64,000 nucleotides of DNA from Globodera rostochiensis. Lineage: Eukaryota > Nematoda > Chromadorea > Rhabditida > Heteroderidae. Below the pieces are notes generated by a model. The model was not told where the DNA came from, searched no databases, and saw only the letters and a program-made list of their open reading frames with translations. The position numbers and the translations under genes were made by a program. Of this stretch, positions 25,657 to 37,600 are shown piece after piece (position 1 is the stretch's first letter; every line of letters begins with the position of its first letter). The DNA lies in contig JAEVLN010000015.1 in the NCBI GenBank assembly GCA_018350325.1, forward strand, positions 1,861,789 to 1,925,788, in the 5' to 3' direction.

Positions 25657-26219
25657 GACCTGACGGACTCGTAGCCAAACTTATGGTTCCGTGGTTAAGG
25701 GGTGACCAACAATTTTTTGATAAATCCGTATTGGTTTACTCATTGTCCATAGTGGTAATTTATAAAGCCGCTTACTCCCCACAGGCCCGTAGCCAGGGGG
25801 GGGGGGGAGGGGGGGAGGGGAATTCCCCCCCCCCCCCCCCTGAAATAAAATTTGAGAAAACAAGAGGGAGGGGGGGGGGCCCCCGTTGTTTTATACTCTC
25901 ACAATTTTTGACTAATTTCTTACAAATTCGTTAAATCTTCGAAACAAATTCCCCCTGCGGCGCCGCCGACCCCTCCCATTCCTAAAAAAACTTTCACAGT
26001 TCCCCCTCCGGAAATTTACTTTTATATTCTTCAAATGCCTTCATCGATTCACTTTACCATATGATACCGATTGTTGTTTCCTGAATTTATTTAAAAAATA
26101 ACCGGACATAGAATGTTTGATTTAGAAATCAGAGCACACAGAATGTGGTGGATTAGATTTAGGGGAATGGTTCAATGGAATTAAGAGATTCAGCCTGGCG
26201 AAATAATTTTTTGTAGCGA
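25657..26219. other. Convergent 3' spacer with repeat
   Basis: Lies between the 3' ends of vem-1 and the NDRG gene. It contains the repeat copy at about 25782-25935. No gene seen. Confidence 0.5.
25782..25935. repeat. Dispersed repeat copy (CGTAGCCAGG family)
   Basis: Starts CAGGCCCGTAGCCAGG followed by poly-G, poly-C and AAATTTGAGAAAACAAGAG, then CCCCCGTTGTTTTATACT. The start matches the termini of the element at 40454. The right end is not clear. Confidence 0.55.
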
Positions 26220-27738
26220 TTAGGTTTCGTCCACCCATTCGACAGTGGCTGCTGAATTGTCGTCAGTCCTCTGGCTCCCTTCTCGATGCTCCTTTATTCC
26301 GCTAACCAGCTTGAACACGTCTACGCTTGAGCCTATTCGAAATGAAAGAAATTTTGTTTTTTTAGTGGAAGAAATTAAATTTTTGCATCGTAATCCTCTC
26401 GGATCGTTTGCAGCAACTCACAAAATCCGAGGCCTTGCAGGAAAAGGAACATCGCCTGCATGACTTCCAGCGGTTTGTCGTCCAACACAAGGCCACAACT
26501 ATCCGAGACCTGAAAATTTAAAATGGAAAACCCCGCCAACAGCTGTTATAAACTTTCATCCATTCGGAGATTCTCGGGTTGAGTTGCGAATTCACATAGA
26601 CGGACTCACTGATGAAAGCCGAATTCGTCCCGACAATTTGCAGAATTGGCACTTTAAGGAGGTAATCCGACACGCTTTTCATATCACGCAAAACAATCTC
26701 ACTACGACTAAAACAAATATTGAGAAAAGGTACAAAAGGTAGGTTTAACTAACTTGAGAAACGCGTCAATGTAAAGTGCCAAATTCCATGTGTTCGCATA
26801 TGCGTAAAAGTAATCGTGGTACTGTTGCACAATGTCCGGATTGCATTCTTCGATGTGCCTACCTTTAAACAACAAATTTCAGTAGATGTGCCATTTAAAA
26901 AGACCGAAGTGATGCCACATCAGATAGTCCACTGTGAATTGAGTCATCTTTTCAGAGCGCAAACACTTCAAATTCCACTGTAAAAAATACAGGGGGTGAG
27001 CGTTTTTGTCGACAAACAAAACGGCCACCTTTTGATAGCCCCACTCGACCCAGCCAGCCTTCTGAGAAGTGGCGTTAATCAGAATAAGAGCATCCAACAG
27101 TCTCTGCTGACTCATCTGCTGATGGAATGCATGGGTATTCCAAGTCGTCACATACCACAACATTAAATACATACGGCATAGCGAAGCATCACATTAGCAC
27201 CAGCACCAATTCCGATGCCAACGAACGACTTCAGACTAAAAATGTTTGTTGGTCACACCCCCGTGTAGTTCATATAGCTACCCAAAATGAGAAACAACAT
27301 CACTGACGATATTAGCAAGTCCATCCATTGTCGGATAACGATAGCTAAATTAAAGAACGATGAGAATTGTTGGTTATTGCGATGCGAAAAAGCAAATACT
27401 TTGCCGGCAATTTTTTCGCTTCTGGTTCCTGTCCTGGCGCATTTATATTGTAGATGCAAAAGTATCGTGTCAGTTTGGATGAGGCTTGAAATTGGAAGAA
27501 ATTTTCGAAGTTGGTTGCCGCGTTCAGCCCGATGTCATGGAAAGTGACAATCGGATGTCGGCCAACCTTCCCGAAAATATTCACTTTGACCAAACCAAAA
27601 CCGGATGTCTCCACAGTTTCCTTAAAATCAATCCAGTTATTGAGCAAAAAAAAAAATGCAAACCTCAGCCTCCACCAATTCTGTATCAATCGGGACAAAA
27701 GGAAATACACCCATTTCAATTGAGTTAGGAATACTCAT
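26220..27738 (-). CDS. NDRG-family protein (alpha/beta-hydrolase fold)
   Basis: NDRG proteins have an alpha/beta-hydrolase fold without the usual catalytic triad and act in stress response and trafficking. The model starts at 27738 (exon 1, 27738-27664; exon 2 from 27620) and ends at 26220. Matching segments in order are HPIVTFHDIGLN, INAPGQEP, YRYPTMDGLANIVSDVVSHF, LKSFVGIGIGAGANVMLRYA, LLDALILINATSQKAGWVEW, EECNPDIVQQY, VPILQIVGTNSAF and SCGLVLDDKPLEVMQAMFLF. The GAGAN segment replaces a nucleophile elbow with no Ser, as expected for NDRG. Splice phases agree throughout. The C-terminus is short (EWVDET) and lacks the Ser-rich repeats of mammalian NDRG1. Confidence 0.87.
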
Positions 27739-28134
27739 CGTATTTGCTAAAAAGTGGCGGTAGAAAGAACCAAAGATTGGCGAAATTTCTGAACAAAGAT
27801 TTGCTGGTCTCTGGGGTGTTTTGTTAAAAAAATCAACTCATTTTTTAAAATTGAACCAAAAATAAACAATAAAAAATGTTTGAAATATAACTAATTTGGC
27901 CATCTGTCTAGAGATTTATTCAAAATTTAACGAAAATCTTCAAAAAAATTTCAGAAATCTCAAATAAAAGACGGAAAAGGACGCGTAGCCCAAAAATAAA
28001 GGACGAATCTTTAAAAGGGATATTTTAAATTGCAAAGGTTGGGGCCTCCAAAAAAGAACATATCGCAGCCCTTGTAGCTTATTTTTGTATGGTTTTTGAG
28101 CGTATTTTTATTTTTTAGGCCGTCAGATTTGTTC
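27739..28134. promoter_or_regulatory. Divergent promoter region
   Basis: 396 bp of AT-rich sequence between the start codons of the NDRG gene and the collagen galactosyltransferase gene. Promoter role is inferred from orientation. Confidence 0.4.
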
Positions 28135-30268
28135 ATGTTTATACCCAGACTCATTTGGTTTTTGCTTCAATGCTTCTTCTTTTGCATTTTGTTTTCCGAG
28201 GCAAGCTTTAAATTGGCATATTTCCTCTGACTGAGTTCTATATTATTTGTTTAGTTTATTTGTGCAACGAATTTTCCACGAGGCGAAGGCGACTACCGGC
28301 ATTTATACCGGCCGTTGTGTGTCGGTATAAAGGTCAACGACAATGAACATGTGCTGTCATATTTTATGGGAATGGTGGAGGAATTGCGCTACCCAAAGGT
28401 TTTTTATTTTACTTTTACAAATTATAAAAACACTCAATTCTCAGGATCGAATGCACATTCTTTTCTTTGCATCAAAACCAAATTCAATTTCTGAGTAAGT
28501 GACTCCCTCGGTTCTCCTGGATTGGAATGAATTATTAAGGCTAATTTATATTTTAATCTTAAAATGTCATTAATTCGCCCCGGGGATCTTTCGCTCCGCC
28601 CCCTCAGCTCTAATTTTTTTCAGATGGATGAAACAATTTCCTCGCGGTTTCTACCGGCTGACATTGCTCAGTGACAAATTCGAAAATTGGCGGGAGGAAG
28701 CGCTTTTGTTCGGGCGTTCGAAGTCCTGTGGATTTGTGCTGATTATGGACTCGGATTGTTTTCTCCTGCGCGATTCCCTTCGTCAGCTAATTTCCCTCGA
28801 CAAATTGGCGGTGTCGCCTCTTCTCGTCTCGCCGTGCGGCGGACAATCAAATGTGCACGGCTTACTCGGGGATGAATTTGTGAGCGGAAGAGCCAAAAAC
28901 GCCGTTCAGGTTGGTCGGGTCTTACGGAACTAACAAATAAAGTTATTACTGTTTTAGGTTTACTACTCAAACGGACCCCTTCTGATCGATTTAAGCAGGA
29001 TGGATTCTTCCTACCTAACATTTGATCAGAACAATATTCTCAATTATCGAGGGTCAGGCGACCCAATCGATGTTTTTGCCTTTTCCGCCTTTGCCATGAA
29101 CATTCCGATATTCTTCAGTAATTTGCACAATTATGGCTTTTACATCGGCTCAAATGCACTGAGCAAAACAGAACACATGGCAGTCGTAAGCCAACATATT
29201 TGGGAGAAGACAACGGCTAATGTTTAAGTTTGGTACTTTCCTGGCTGATTGGGTTTCGAATGTCGGGCCGATGCCATTTCCGGTTTCCTCCGCATTGCAA
29301 CCGTGGTATCCGGTGCCGATTAAGGTGCACTTTTGATTTTATACCTAACTCTTTTTTGAAACTTTTTTCAGTTTGGATTCGATCGCATTTATCTCATAAA
29401 TCTCCAGCGTCGGCCGGAAAGGCTTGCCAAAATGCGGGAAGTGCTTCGGCTGGTCGGGTTGGACTTTAACCGCTTCGAAGCGGTGGACGGACAGAATTTG
29501 ACCGGACATGAACTTTCGACAATTCGTTTTTTGCCGGGTTTCGAAGATCCTTATTTCAAAAGGCCGATGAAAAAAGGCGAAATTGGCTGTTTTCTAAGCC
29601 ATTTCAAAGTATGGGAGGACATTGTGCAAAATGGGCATCAGAGGGCAATTGTGCTGGAGGACGATGTGCGGTTTTCGCCTAACGGAACACTGATGTAAGT
29701 ACGGCAGGACGTACGACTCAAACCAAATATCCAAAAATGTTGTTTAGTTTGAAGAGAATTATTGAAGATCTGACGAGGACTCGACTGGAATGGGACTTGA
29801 TCTATCTAGGCAGGAAAAGAATTGTCTCCGATGAGGCATTTGTACCGGGTAATTGACGGGACCTAAAATGTTTATGGATATCATCCAATCCCGTTCTTTG
29901 AAGGCCATCGCTTTCTGAGCTCAGTCGCTTATTCCCACTGGACACTTGGCTACGCGATCAGTGGGACCGGTGCCCGCAAATTGATCGCCGCCCGTCCATT
30001 GGAACGTCTGCTGACTCTGGACGAGTTCCTGCCGATTATGTACAACCGCCACCCTAACGCCAAATGGAGTGCCCATTTTTCACCGCGTGACCTCCGAGCC
30101 TTTGCCGCATTTCCGTCGGTGGTAGAGCCCGAGCGGTACACCAACCAGCCGGGCTACGTCAGCGATACCGAAGGGTCGGAGGTTATGGGAGAGTTTGAAG
30201 GCGATTCTGGAGATGTTGTGGACGTGGGACACGGATCTTTTGCTTTTGAAACCAAAGAGGAGCTTTGA
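28135..30268 (+). CDS. Procollagen galactosyltransferase (COLGALT, GT25 family)
   Basis: The enzyme adds galactose to hydroxylysine of collagen in the ER. A signal peptide (LIWFLLQCFFFCILFSE) encoded by exon 28135-28200 leads the protein. Two GT25-type domains follow. The N-terminal half has FVLIMDSDCFLL with a DxD motif, then FFSNLHNYGF. The C-terminal half has FDRIYLINLQRRPERLAKM, FEAVDGQNL, KGEIGCFLSHFKVWEDIV, IVLEDDVRF, WDLIYLGRKR, TLGYAISGTGARKL, DEFLPIMYNRHP and GYVSDTEGS. The protein ends in KEEL, an ER-retrieval variant of the RDEL found in the human enzyme. Exons 28255-28398, 28445-28494, 28624-28909 and 28958-29185 join in phase. The first intron has a GC donor. Confidence 0.9.
28201..28254 (+). 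other. GC-AG intron after the signal peptide exon
   Basis: The exon ends GAG at 28200 and the intron begins GCAAGC and ends TTGTTTAG. Without removal the frame stops within 11 codons. Both sides are phase 0. Confidence 0.65.
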
Positions 30269-30505
30269 AACGAATTCCCTTGCATTTTCTATTTTGTGTC
30301 AACAGCTTTAGTCTTTCTCACAACATTTTGAGTGCCTTAACTGTTATGATGAAGCATTTGTATCTCACAGCTTTACTTTTTTTGATTATTTTAATAAATT
30401 ACACCTTTTGATTGTTCTTCAATTTCGCGAAATATTTTGAACATATCCATTCATATATCTATCTACACACGTTCTTAAAAAAATGTGTCATTCGGTGATT
30501 TTTTG

Positions 30506-32382
30506 ATGGGATGTGTGAGCAGCCAAGTGGATGTGGAGGCTGAGGGCCGTCAATACAGAATGAAGAGGAAGATTGCCAGCGGGTCAGTTTGTTGTGAGGG
30601 CGGGATAATGTCATTTTTGTATTGTGAATGGCGAATTGGTTGGCTGATAAGCATGCTTTTAGCGGGTTCAGCCAACTCTTTCTGGCTGAGGACGTGGAGT
30701 CGGGTGATAAAGTGGCAGTCAAAAAGGTGAGCATTATGACGGTCGTCGGGAAGGGATTATTGGGTAATTGGGGCGATGGGCACTCTTCGCGGTCACCGGA
30801 TTCCATGTCTTGTGCAAATTTGAACTTGTTGAGATCGTTTGCCATGGACATTCGGAGGCGGATCGCGTGCGACGAGAGATTGGAGTGAGTAATTTGGTGG
30901 TTGGCTTCGTTTAGGGAACAATTGACTGACTATTTGTAGTTTCTGTTACGCTTTGCGGAGCGCTCAGAGCACATCTTGTCCCTTCTGGCTGTCGCAGAAG
31001 AGCACCCGGTCAGCACGTCCGTCTTCCACTTTTCTTTGCTCTTCCCCTACTGCAAAGTGCGCGCTTTCATGACACAAATTGTCAAAGGGCGTGGGCCCGA
31101 CTTTGAATTTGGGTTTTCTGTTGCTGTGAGCCCCTCGGTCCGGGTCCGGCCCCCCCCCCGCACCCTTTACAACAAACAAGCAGTGCTTTCGTTGTACAAA
31201 TTGCTTCCAGATCGGCAGTCTGAATGATGACCTCACACATCGGAGTTTGTCCCGCGATTTTATGAACCAGCAGAGGGTGCTTTTTCTATTCCTACAGGTG
31301 CTAATACTCTTTAAAACTATTTTTGTGTGGAGGTCTTTATCTTCTGAGAGACACACTCAACTCGTATTCTTGACCTTTAGATTTGTTCTGCCATCGAATT
31401 CCTCCACAACGATCGACCGCCCATTGCCCATAGGCATTCAGCTCAAACGCAATGATCGGTGAACTTTTCGTATATTGCAGGGACATAAAACCGGCAAATT
31501 TGATGTTCCGTGACGAGCGAACCCTCCAACTCATTGACTTTGGGTCGGCCACTGAATGTCCTTTGCGTATTGAGGACGCTCGTGACAGCCGACGAATTCT
31601 GGACGAAGCAGCCGAACTTTGCACAATGTGTCGTATTAATTAATCTGAAAAGATTTTGACTTTTTGTTGGGTTTTAGGCCCTACCGAGCGCCGGAATTGT
31701 TCACCTGCGAGATTGGCGCGGTGATTGGGGAGAGCGTGGACATTTGGGTGGGTCTATTACGGTAGAACATTATTTGGGGAGGGGGGGGGGGGGGTGTACG
31801 TACTTTTGCGTCCCGCTTTTGCGGTACTATATAGTAGTTGACAGTAGAGTCCGGACTGGATCTGGATCCAGACCTGGATGTTTCTGGATCCAGATCCAGT
31901 CCACGTATTTTCGTCGGAGCACTCTGGATCTGGATATCCAGAAAACCTGGGTTTTTAATCCAGGTAAACCCAGATCCAGGTCATTTCCAAAATCCATATC
32001 TAGGACCAGGTTTTTTCAAAATTCCGGGCTCTAGTTGACACAAAGCAGAGTCAGCCAACCAGACCGTTTTCAGTCTCTTGGCTGTGTGCTTTACGCCCTC
32101 TGTTACTTTCGCTCCCCCTTCGACGGCGTCCACGAGAGGGGCGACAGCGTTGCATTGGCGGTCCAATCGGCCAAACTCAACTTCGACAAGGATTCGCCGT
32201 AAGTTGGCCGTAGGCAAAGGCCATCCAACCCCTCGCAATTAAACGAATTCAAGCTGATTATCATTTTTGAAAGATTCGACCGGAGCATTGCCGAGCTGAT
32301 CCAATCCATGGTTCTGATACTGCCTTCTGAGCGACCACACATATCGCAGATCAAAAGACGAGTCGAACAAATGCATCTTTGA
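30506..32382 (+). CDS. STK16-type serine/threonine kinase, probably N-myristoylated
   Basis: The start MGCVSSQ fits N-myristoylation at Gly2 and palmitoylation at Cys3, as for STK16 at the Golgi. Kinase landmarks are the Gly loop ASGGFSQLFLAED, VAVKK (lysine), IVCHGHSEADRVRREI (helix C Glu), AHRDIKPANLMF (catalytic loop), LIDFGSAT (human STK16 has DLG here), TMPYRAPELF, SVDIWSLGCVLYALCY and SERPHISQIKRRVEQ. RGDSVALAVQ is characteristic of STK16. Introns interrupt the gene often; one (31434-31480) has a GC donor that splits the Arg of HRD, and another (31747-32064) holds repetitive TGGATC sequence. The NAK-family assignment is firm. Confidence 0.87.
31434..31480 (+). other. GC-AG intron splitting the kinase HRD motif
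   Basis: The exon ends CCCATAG and the intron starts GCATTC. Acceptor TATTGCAG precedes GGACATAAAA. Only this join restores His-Arg-Asp; the nearest GT (31459) lies beyond an in-frame stop. The donor is weaker than the GCAAGT consensus. Confidence 0.6.
31843..31995. repeat. Degenerate TGGATC-rich repeat in STK16 intron
   Basis: CTGGATCTGGATCCAG-type motifs recur in both orientations, so the segment is partly direct and partly inverted repeat. It sits in the largest intron of the kinase gene. Confidence 0.65.
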
Positions 32383-32809
32383 CATGAGTTCCGACGGATG
32401 GATCTCTTTTTAAATATTTATTTATTTCTTGCACAAATGCCTTACTTTATGCTCCTTTATTTGTACATAATGAAAGAGACTTGTCCAATTACATGGCCAA
32501 CTTTCGCTTTTCTTCGTGGAATTCCCTCTCTCGGCCAAAGGCGGCGCCTGACAGCTGTTGTCGCCTTCGGCGCTTCCGATCGATGCGCCACCGTCGTCCC
32601 CCTCATTTATAAACCTTTTCCAAATCTGCTTCCCTCCAATGTTTGGCTCTCCCTCCCTCCAAAGCCCCCAATATTTGCGGAAACAATGCCTTTCCGGTAG
32701 CGACACCCCTCCAGCAGCAGAAGAGGAAGGAGTACGGCAACAGTCCCTGAGGGGACTGTACCGACATCGATGGAGTGAGGGGGGAGCCCCCGGGGAGGAG
32801 GAGGCGCCC
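32383..32809. other. Spacer between STK16 and beta-sarcoglycan genes
   Basis: 427 bp. Possible 5' UTR or extended N-terminus of the sarcoglycan; open frames run through it but show nothing recognisable. Confidence 0.45.
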
Positions 32810-34235
32810 ATGACGTTGGCGAAGGACGACCAATTGGCCAACGGAGTCGGGAGGAAGGAGCAGCAGCTTTGGCTGGCCGGACTTCGTCGGCAGGCGTTGG
32901 TCGGCCTTTTCTGCTGGTTGGCCGTTCTGTCACTGCTCGCGTTGCTTCTCCTCGTGGTCCGAATGCCATTTTAGTCAATTTGAACAAAATCCGCGAATTG
33001 ACCGAAATTGGGGTTTTTGTTGGACGGTCAGCCCAAAACGTTCTCCAAACAAACCACCAATTTGAGAGCCCTTTTCCCCAATGCATCCCTTCCCATCAAC
33101 AGCTTCACCTGTGTCTGATCTCCGTCCTGCAAATATCGCCCCGGGGGATGCGCTCACTGCGCGTTTTCACTTACGAAAACATTCAAACGGGGGGCAAAGA
33201 GCCTGCGGTGCATTTCATAGCCGGCGAAGTGCACTTAGGGAAGGTCGTGTCCTCGTCGGGCAAAGTGTTGGGAGCGCGGGAAAAGGAGGTCCTAACAAAT
33301 AAAAGAATGATCGGAATAATCAAAATGCCATTAATTTGTGCTAATGAGCAGATTAACATTCGCGGTTCGCGAATTCTCATCGGCGCGGGTGGAAACGGGA
33401 CAGCGAATGGGACGCGTCTCATTTTGCAAGAAGGACAGTGCCGAGTTGAGGAGTCGGATCACTTTCAGGTGCTGGCATTTTATTGGGGAGCCGGTTAGTA
33501 ACACGGAAGCCTTCCCATTCAGATCAGACAGCCAGGCACGGGCAAAGTGCTGTTCAGTGCTCGGAATCCCCCGGTGGGCATCGACCGACGCATCAAACGC
33601 ATTTCATCCCGGCACATTGTCACCAACAAACTCCGATCGCCCGTTGACGAAGTGACGCGGGGGGGGGGGGGAATGTGGGAATTTTGGAGGGTGAAAATGT
33701 CTTTTTTCTAAGGAATTGCGAATGGCGGGCGAGGACATTACTTTACGGGGCAACGAACGCATCCGGATGGAAGCCAAACGGCTGAACGGAAGCGCCAACA
33801 GAATCGGACTAAAGACGACGGTCAGTTGGCCAAATTCCCACGCACAAAAGTTTCCCCCTCCCCCACTCACTCTGATCACTTTATTCCCTTCCATCACCCT
33901 CCGATCACACTCTGATCACTTTATTCCCTTCCATTCCCCTCCAATCACCCCCTCCCCCTTGTCCCCCACTCACTCTGATCACTTTCCCTTCCATCACCCT
34001 CCGATCACCCCCCCCCCCGCCACTTTTGTTGTTCATTCAGGACGATGGCTCCATTCGCTTGTCTGCACGTCGCGTGTTTGTCGGCTCCAAGTGGCGTTCC
34101 CTTCCGATCAGTTCCTCTCCATCTCTGACAGCGTCCGTGGACGCTTTTCGCGTGTGCCTGTGCCAACAAAGGCCAAAACTTTTTCTGGTGCCCGGCAACC
34201 GCCCTTGCGGGGCCCCTACGGCAATTTGCCAGTGA
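32810..34235 (+). CDS. sgcb-1: Beta-sarcoglycan
   Basis: A single-pass type II membrane protein of the dystrophin-associated sarcoglycan complex in muscle. Exon 1 (32810-32956) and exon 2 (from 33103) join within the membrane segment, giving FCWLAVLSLLALLLLV then LHLCLISVL. The ectodomain carries GTGKVLFSARNPP (beta form NILFSTDYE), ITLRGNERIRMEAKRL and the terminal Cys cluster (FRVCLCQQ...PCGAPTAICQ) that defines the beta/gamma/delta family. Beta is preferred to delta because of the ISSRHIVTN and GEDITLRGNE blocks. Further introns are 33288-33352, then one ending near 33524, one at 33652-33718 and one at 33823-34040 with tandem repeats. The start Met is the first in a frame leading into the membrane segment; an earlier start is possible. 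Confidence 0.8.
33864..34012. repeat. Tandem repeat in sarcoglycan intron
   Basis: Three imperfect copies of a pyrimidine-rich unit of about 40-60 bp built on CACTCTGATCACTTT, TCCCTTCCATCACC and CTCCGATCAC. Confidence 0.85.
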
Positions 34236-34694
34236 TCGATCGGATGTTGACCTTTTCTGATCGTCAAAAAAGGCAAAAGATTTCCACAAAATGTCTTGTG
34301 GAAGGCTCTCCAATAACTTTTGAGAATTCTTTCTGTCGCCTTTTATTGTACAACCGTTGCTTTTTGCAAGAAGTATTTATTTATGAATTAAATTACGGAA
34401 AAGCAAATGAAGCCGCCCATCCATTGGATTTACATTTCCTTTGTCCAATTGGAATGGAGACGATGGGCCCCCACGCCCACATTTTGCGTACATTTTCTCC
34501 CCGGTTGTGCCCTGCCCGTGTCCACACTTTTATCGATTCTGTCTTCGTTTTTTTCTCTGTCCTCTCAAGTTTATGGTTCTCTCGTCTTTTGCCTGCGGCA
34601 TTTTGCTGGAGGGAAATGCCCGAGGGCACATTTTGCATTTTGACAGACCCAAAAAGTTGTCCACGAATACTCGCACGCACTTTTGACGTTGCTC
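34236..34694. other. Spacer between sarcoglycan and CAP-Gly genes
   Basis: 459 bp; open frames in several phases look like chance. No recognisable gene. Confidence 0.45.
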
Positions 34695-37600
34695 ATGATG
34701 AACAAGTCGACAACGAACAGAGACAGTGCAGTGAGTGGGCGGGGGGGGGACAACGACAAAAGTTTGGAAGTTTCAAATTCCATCGCCCCACGAAAGGATG
34801 ACCCGCGCGCGAGCATCGTCAGCAAGGCGATTGTTGGGCAACGCGTGTTGGTCAACGGACTCTTCGGCGGCGTTCTGCGCTATTTGGGTGCTGTGGCGGG
34901 CAAGCAAGGGCTCTTTTGCGGCGTGGAGTTGGACCAGCGGGTGGGCAAAAACGATGGGACGCACGAAGGTTTGGAGGGGAGGGCATTTTGTCCCTTTGAG
35001 TCGTTTGCTGCCCCCCAGGGGTTGCCTATTTCGAGTGCCGTCCCGGCCATGGCATTTTTGCGCCCACCCACAAAGTTCAGCCCGAGTATTTCCCCGCCGG
35101 CAGATCCTTTCCAACAGCACCCCAAGGCCATCACTTACAACAGAAGAACCCGTCGAAGGCCTCGGAAGTGAGTGAATCCATCGGAAGGAAAGGCCTTCTT
35201 CAATTGAACGTTTTTCTTCCAGCGAATGACTTCTTCCGACGCCGCACTTCCCCCCAATTCCTCTCCCGCCGATGTTTCCAGCAGAACGCAACAATTGGCC
35301 CAGCCCCCCCAATTCGTCCCTCCCCCGCCACTTCCAATGGATTGGAGTCTCATGTCCATGGGGTCCACCAATTCGGGCGGTTCGGCCGGCCATTTTGTGA
35401 GTTCGTTCATCCGATCACAATTCTGCGCTCTTTAACCCTTTTATAATCCCTTTCTTTCCCATTAAATCCGTCCCTAAACTTCGATCTGGAATTTGGGTTC
35501 CCCCCCCCCCCCTCCATTTTGCGTTTTATTGCCTAAATATTTGTTGGAGTTCCCCCCGCCGCCCCGCCAACCAAACGCCGTCCTTTCCATCCCTAAACAA
35601 TTTATTGCCCCACCGATCTGTTCTAAAATTGCGATCAAATGGACGTAAGAGAAGAAACTGCAAAAGTCACAGCCAAAGTGATCAGTTGGTTTTGTCGACG
35701 GCTCCAAGCCAATCGACGAACGAACGGCGGACAAAAGACAAACAAACAGCTGCCAATGCCTTTGTCGGGTGGGGGGGGGAAGTGAATTCTCCGAACGATT
35801 CGTTCGTCCAATTCCAAAATCCAAGTCCCTTTGGAATAACAAATAAATAGCCGTGGCTCATCCCGCGCTCGACGCCCGACGATTTCCGTGACCAATTCCC
35901 CCCCCCCCCCCCGCCAATTCCTTTGCCCCCCCCCTTTCATTCCGCCGCCGCCGGCGTTGTTTGTTGTTGTTGTTGCTGTTGTTCGGGAATAAATAGCGCA
36001 CAACCATCACGTAAATGCACGCAATTGATTCGATTCAGAGAAAGGCCGCCGCCGGTCGGTCGTCACTTTCCTTCGTTTATAAAGTCGGGGGGGGGGGCGT
36101 TCAGCCACCAAAAATTGCCAAAATATTATCCCCCCCGGCGCCAAGACTCCTCTCATCACGCTTTCACTATTCATCCTCTCATCATTCAACGTCTTTTTGC
36201 TCTTTAGCCCCCGCCCATTTTAATCAAATTCACCGTTCACTTTCTCAGAACATTTTCGACGAGGCGCTGATGGCCAACTCCCAGGTCACTTACACAGTGT
36301 TCGACTCAGACTGTATGATGTTGTCGGATCTGGAGCTGACTGACTCGACAGTGCTCAGGCTCGACGAGGACGGGGACGGGGATGAGGACGGGGAAGAGGA
36401 CGGGGACGGGGACGACTGTGACGGAGGAGAGGCCGAAGAGGATGAGGCCCAGCAAAAGCGAATGCTTAAAATGATGATGATGGAACGTGGGGAATCGGAA
36501 GAAACGAAGCGAGTTGTGGCCAAGGCTTCATTGCTCGACCGATCGGTCGTTTTGGACGGGCCCACACTGAACTTGGCACTGCCGGTGATTGGGAGAGCGG
36601 ATGTTGGAGACGAAGAGGGCGAGACGCCGACACCGATGGTGGAGATGAAAACGACGAATGACTTCCAGCGGCGGGAGACGGAGGAGGACAGACGGAACAG
36701 AAACCATTTGACTTTGGACTTTCCGGAAGGTCGAGCGAAGAAATGCTCGGACACGCTGAACATGGAAGAATTGCAGAAGACATCGCCTTCAGCGGTAGGG
36801 TCCGTCCGATCAAAGCGATCGGAGGTTCGAATTCGAATTGAGTTTTGGAAATTGAATCCCCCCCCCTCTAGCAGCAGAACACGACGAATAACAACGGCGG
36901 TGAAGTGGGCAAGCACACTGCTGCTGGGGGATTAAGTGTCAGCAGTCCGAACAATAACAACAATCGCTCTCGACTGCTGGCGGAGCGGGAGGGGGAGCGC
37001 CCGCGGGGGACAGAGACTCAGCAAAAAGAGACGCCGAAGAGGCCCAGGGCGAGTCCTTGCCGGAGGGGAGAGGGGGGGGGGGGGGTCCCCGGGGGACGTC
37101 CATTCCCTCTCGGAGCCGAATGTGAATTTTGAAAGAATAGAATGGGAGGCGCAAACACATGCATTGTTTCCAACATAAAGTGCCATCCTCTCAAAAGTGC
37201 CATTTCCACCGCCCCCCTCTAACAATAAAAGGTGCAGACAATCCCAACATTCTCTCATTTATTTGTCAGGTCTCCCTCTTCCAAGCCGCCCCTCCACCAA
37301 ATCCGATGCGAACAAAACTCCCTAAACCTCCAAGCAAATCCCAAATGATTATGGACCAGCTGAAAGCGAGCATTGAGGCGGAGAAGCAACGGGCGAAGAA
37401 AAGGAAAGAGGAGGCGGAGGAGGAGAAAAGGAAAGAGGAGGAGGAGAAAAGGAAAGAGGAGGAGGAAAAAAGGGAAGAAAAGAAGCGGACGGCGGACGCC
37501 GGGGGCGGGGCGGAGAGTGGCGGAGGTGGGCCAAAGTCTTACAATTAGGCTTTTCGTCTCGGAAAGGCGTCCCGTGCCGTCCGGCTCGATTCCGACCTCC

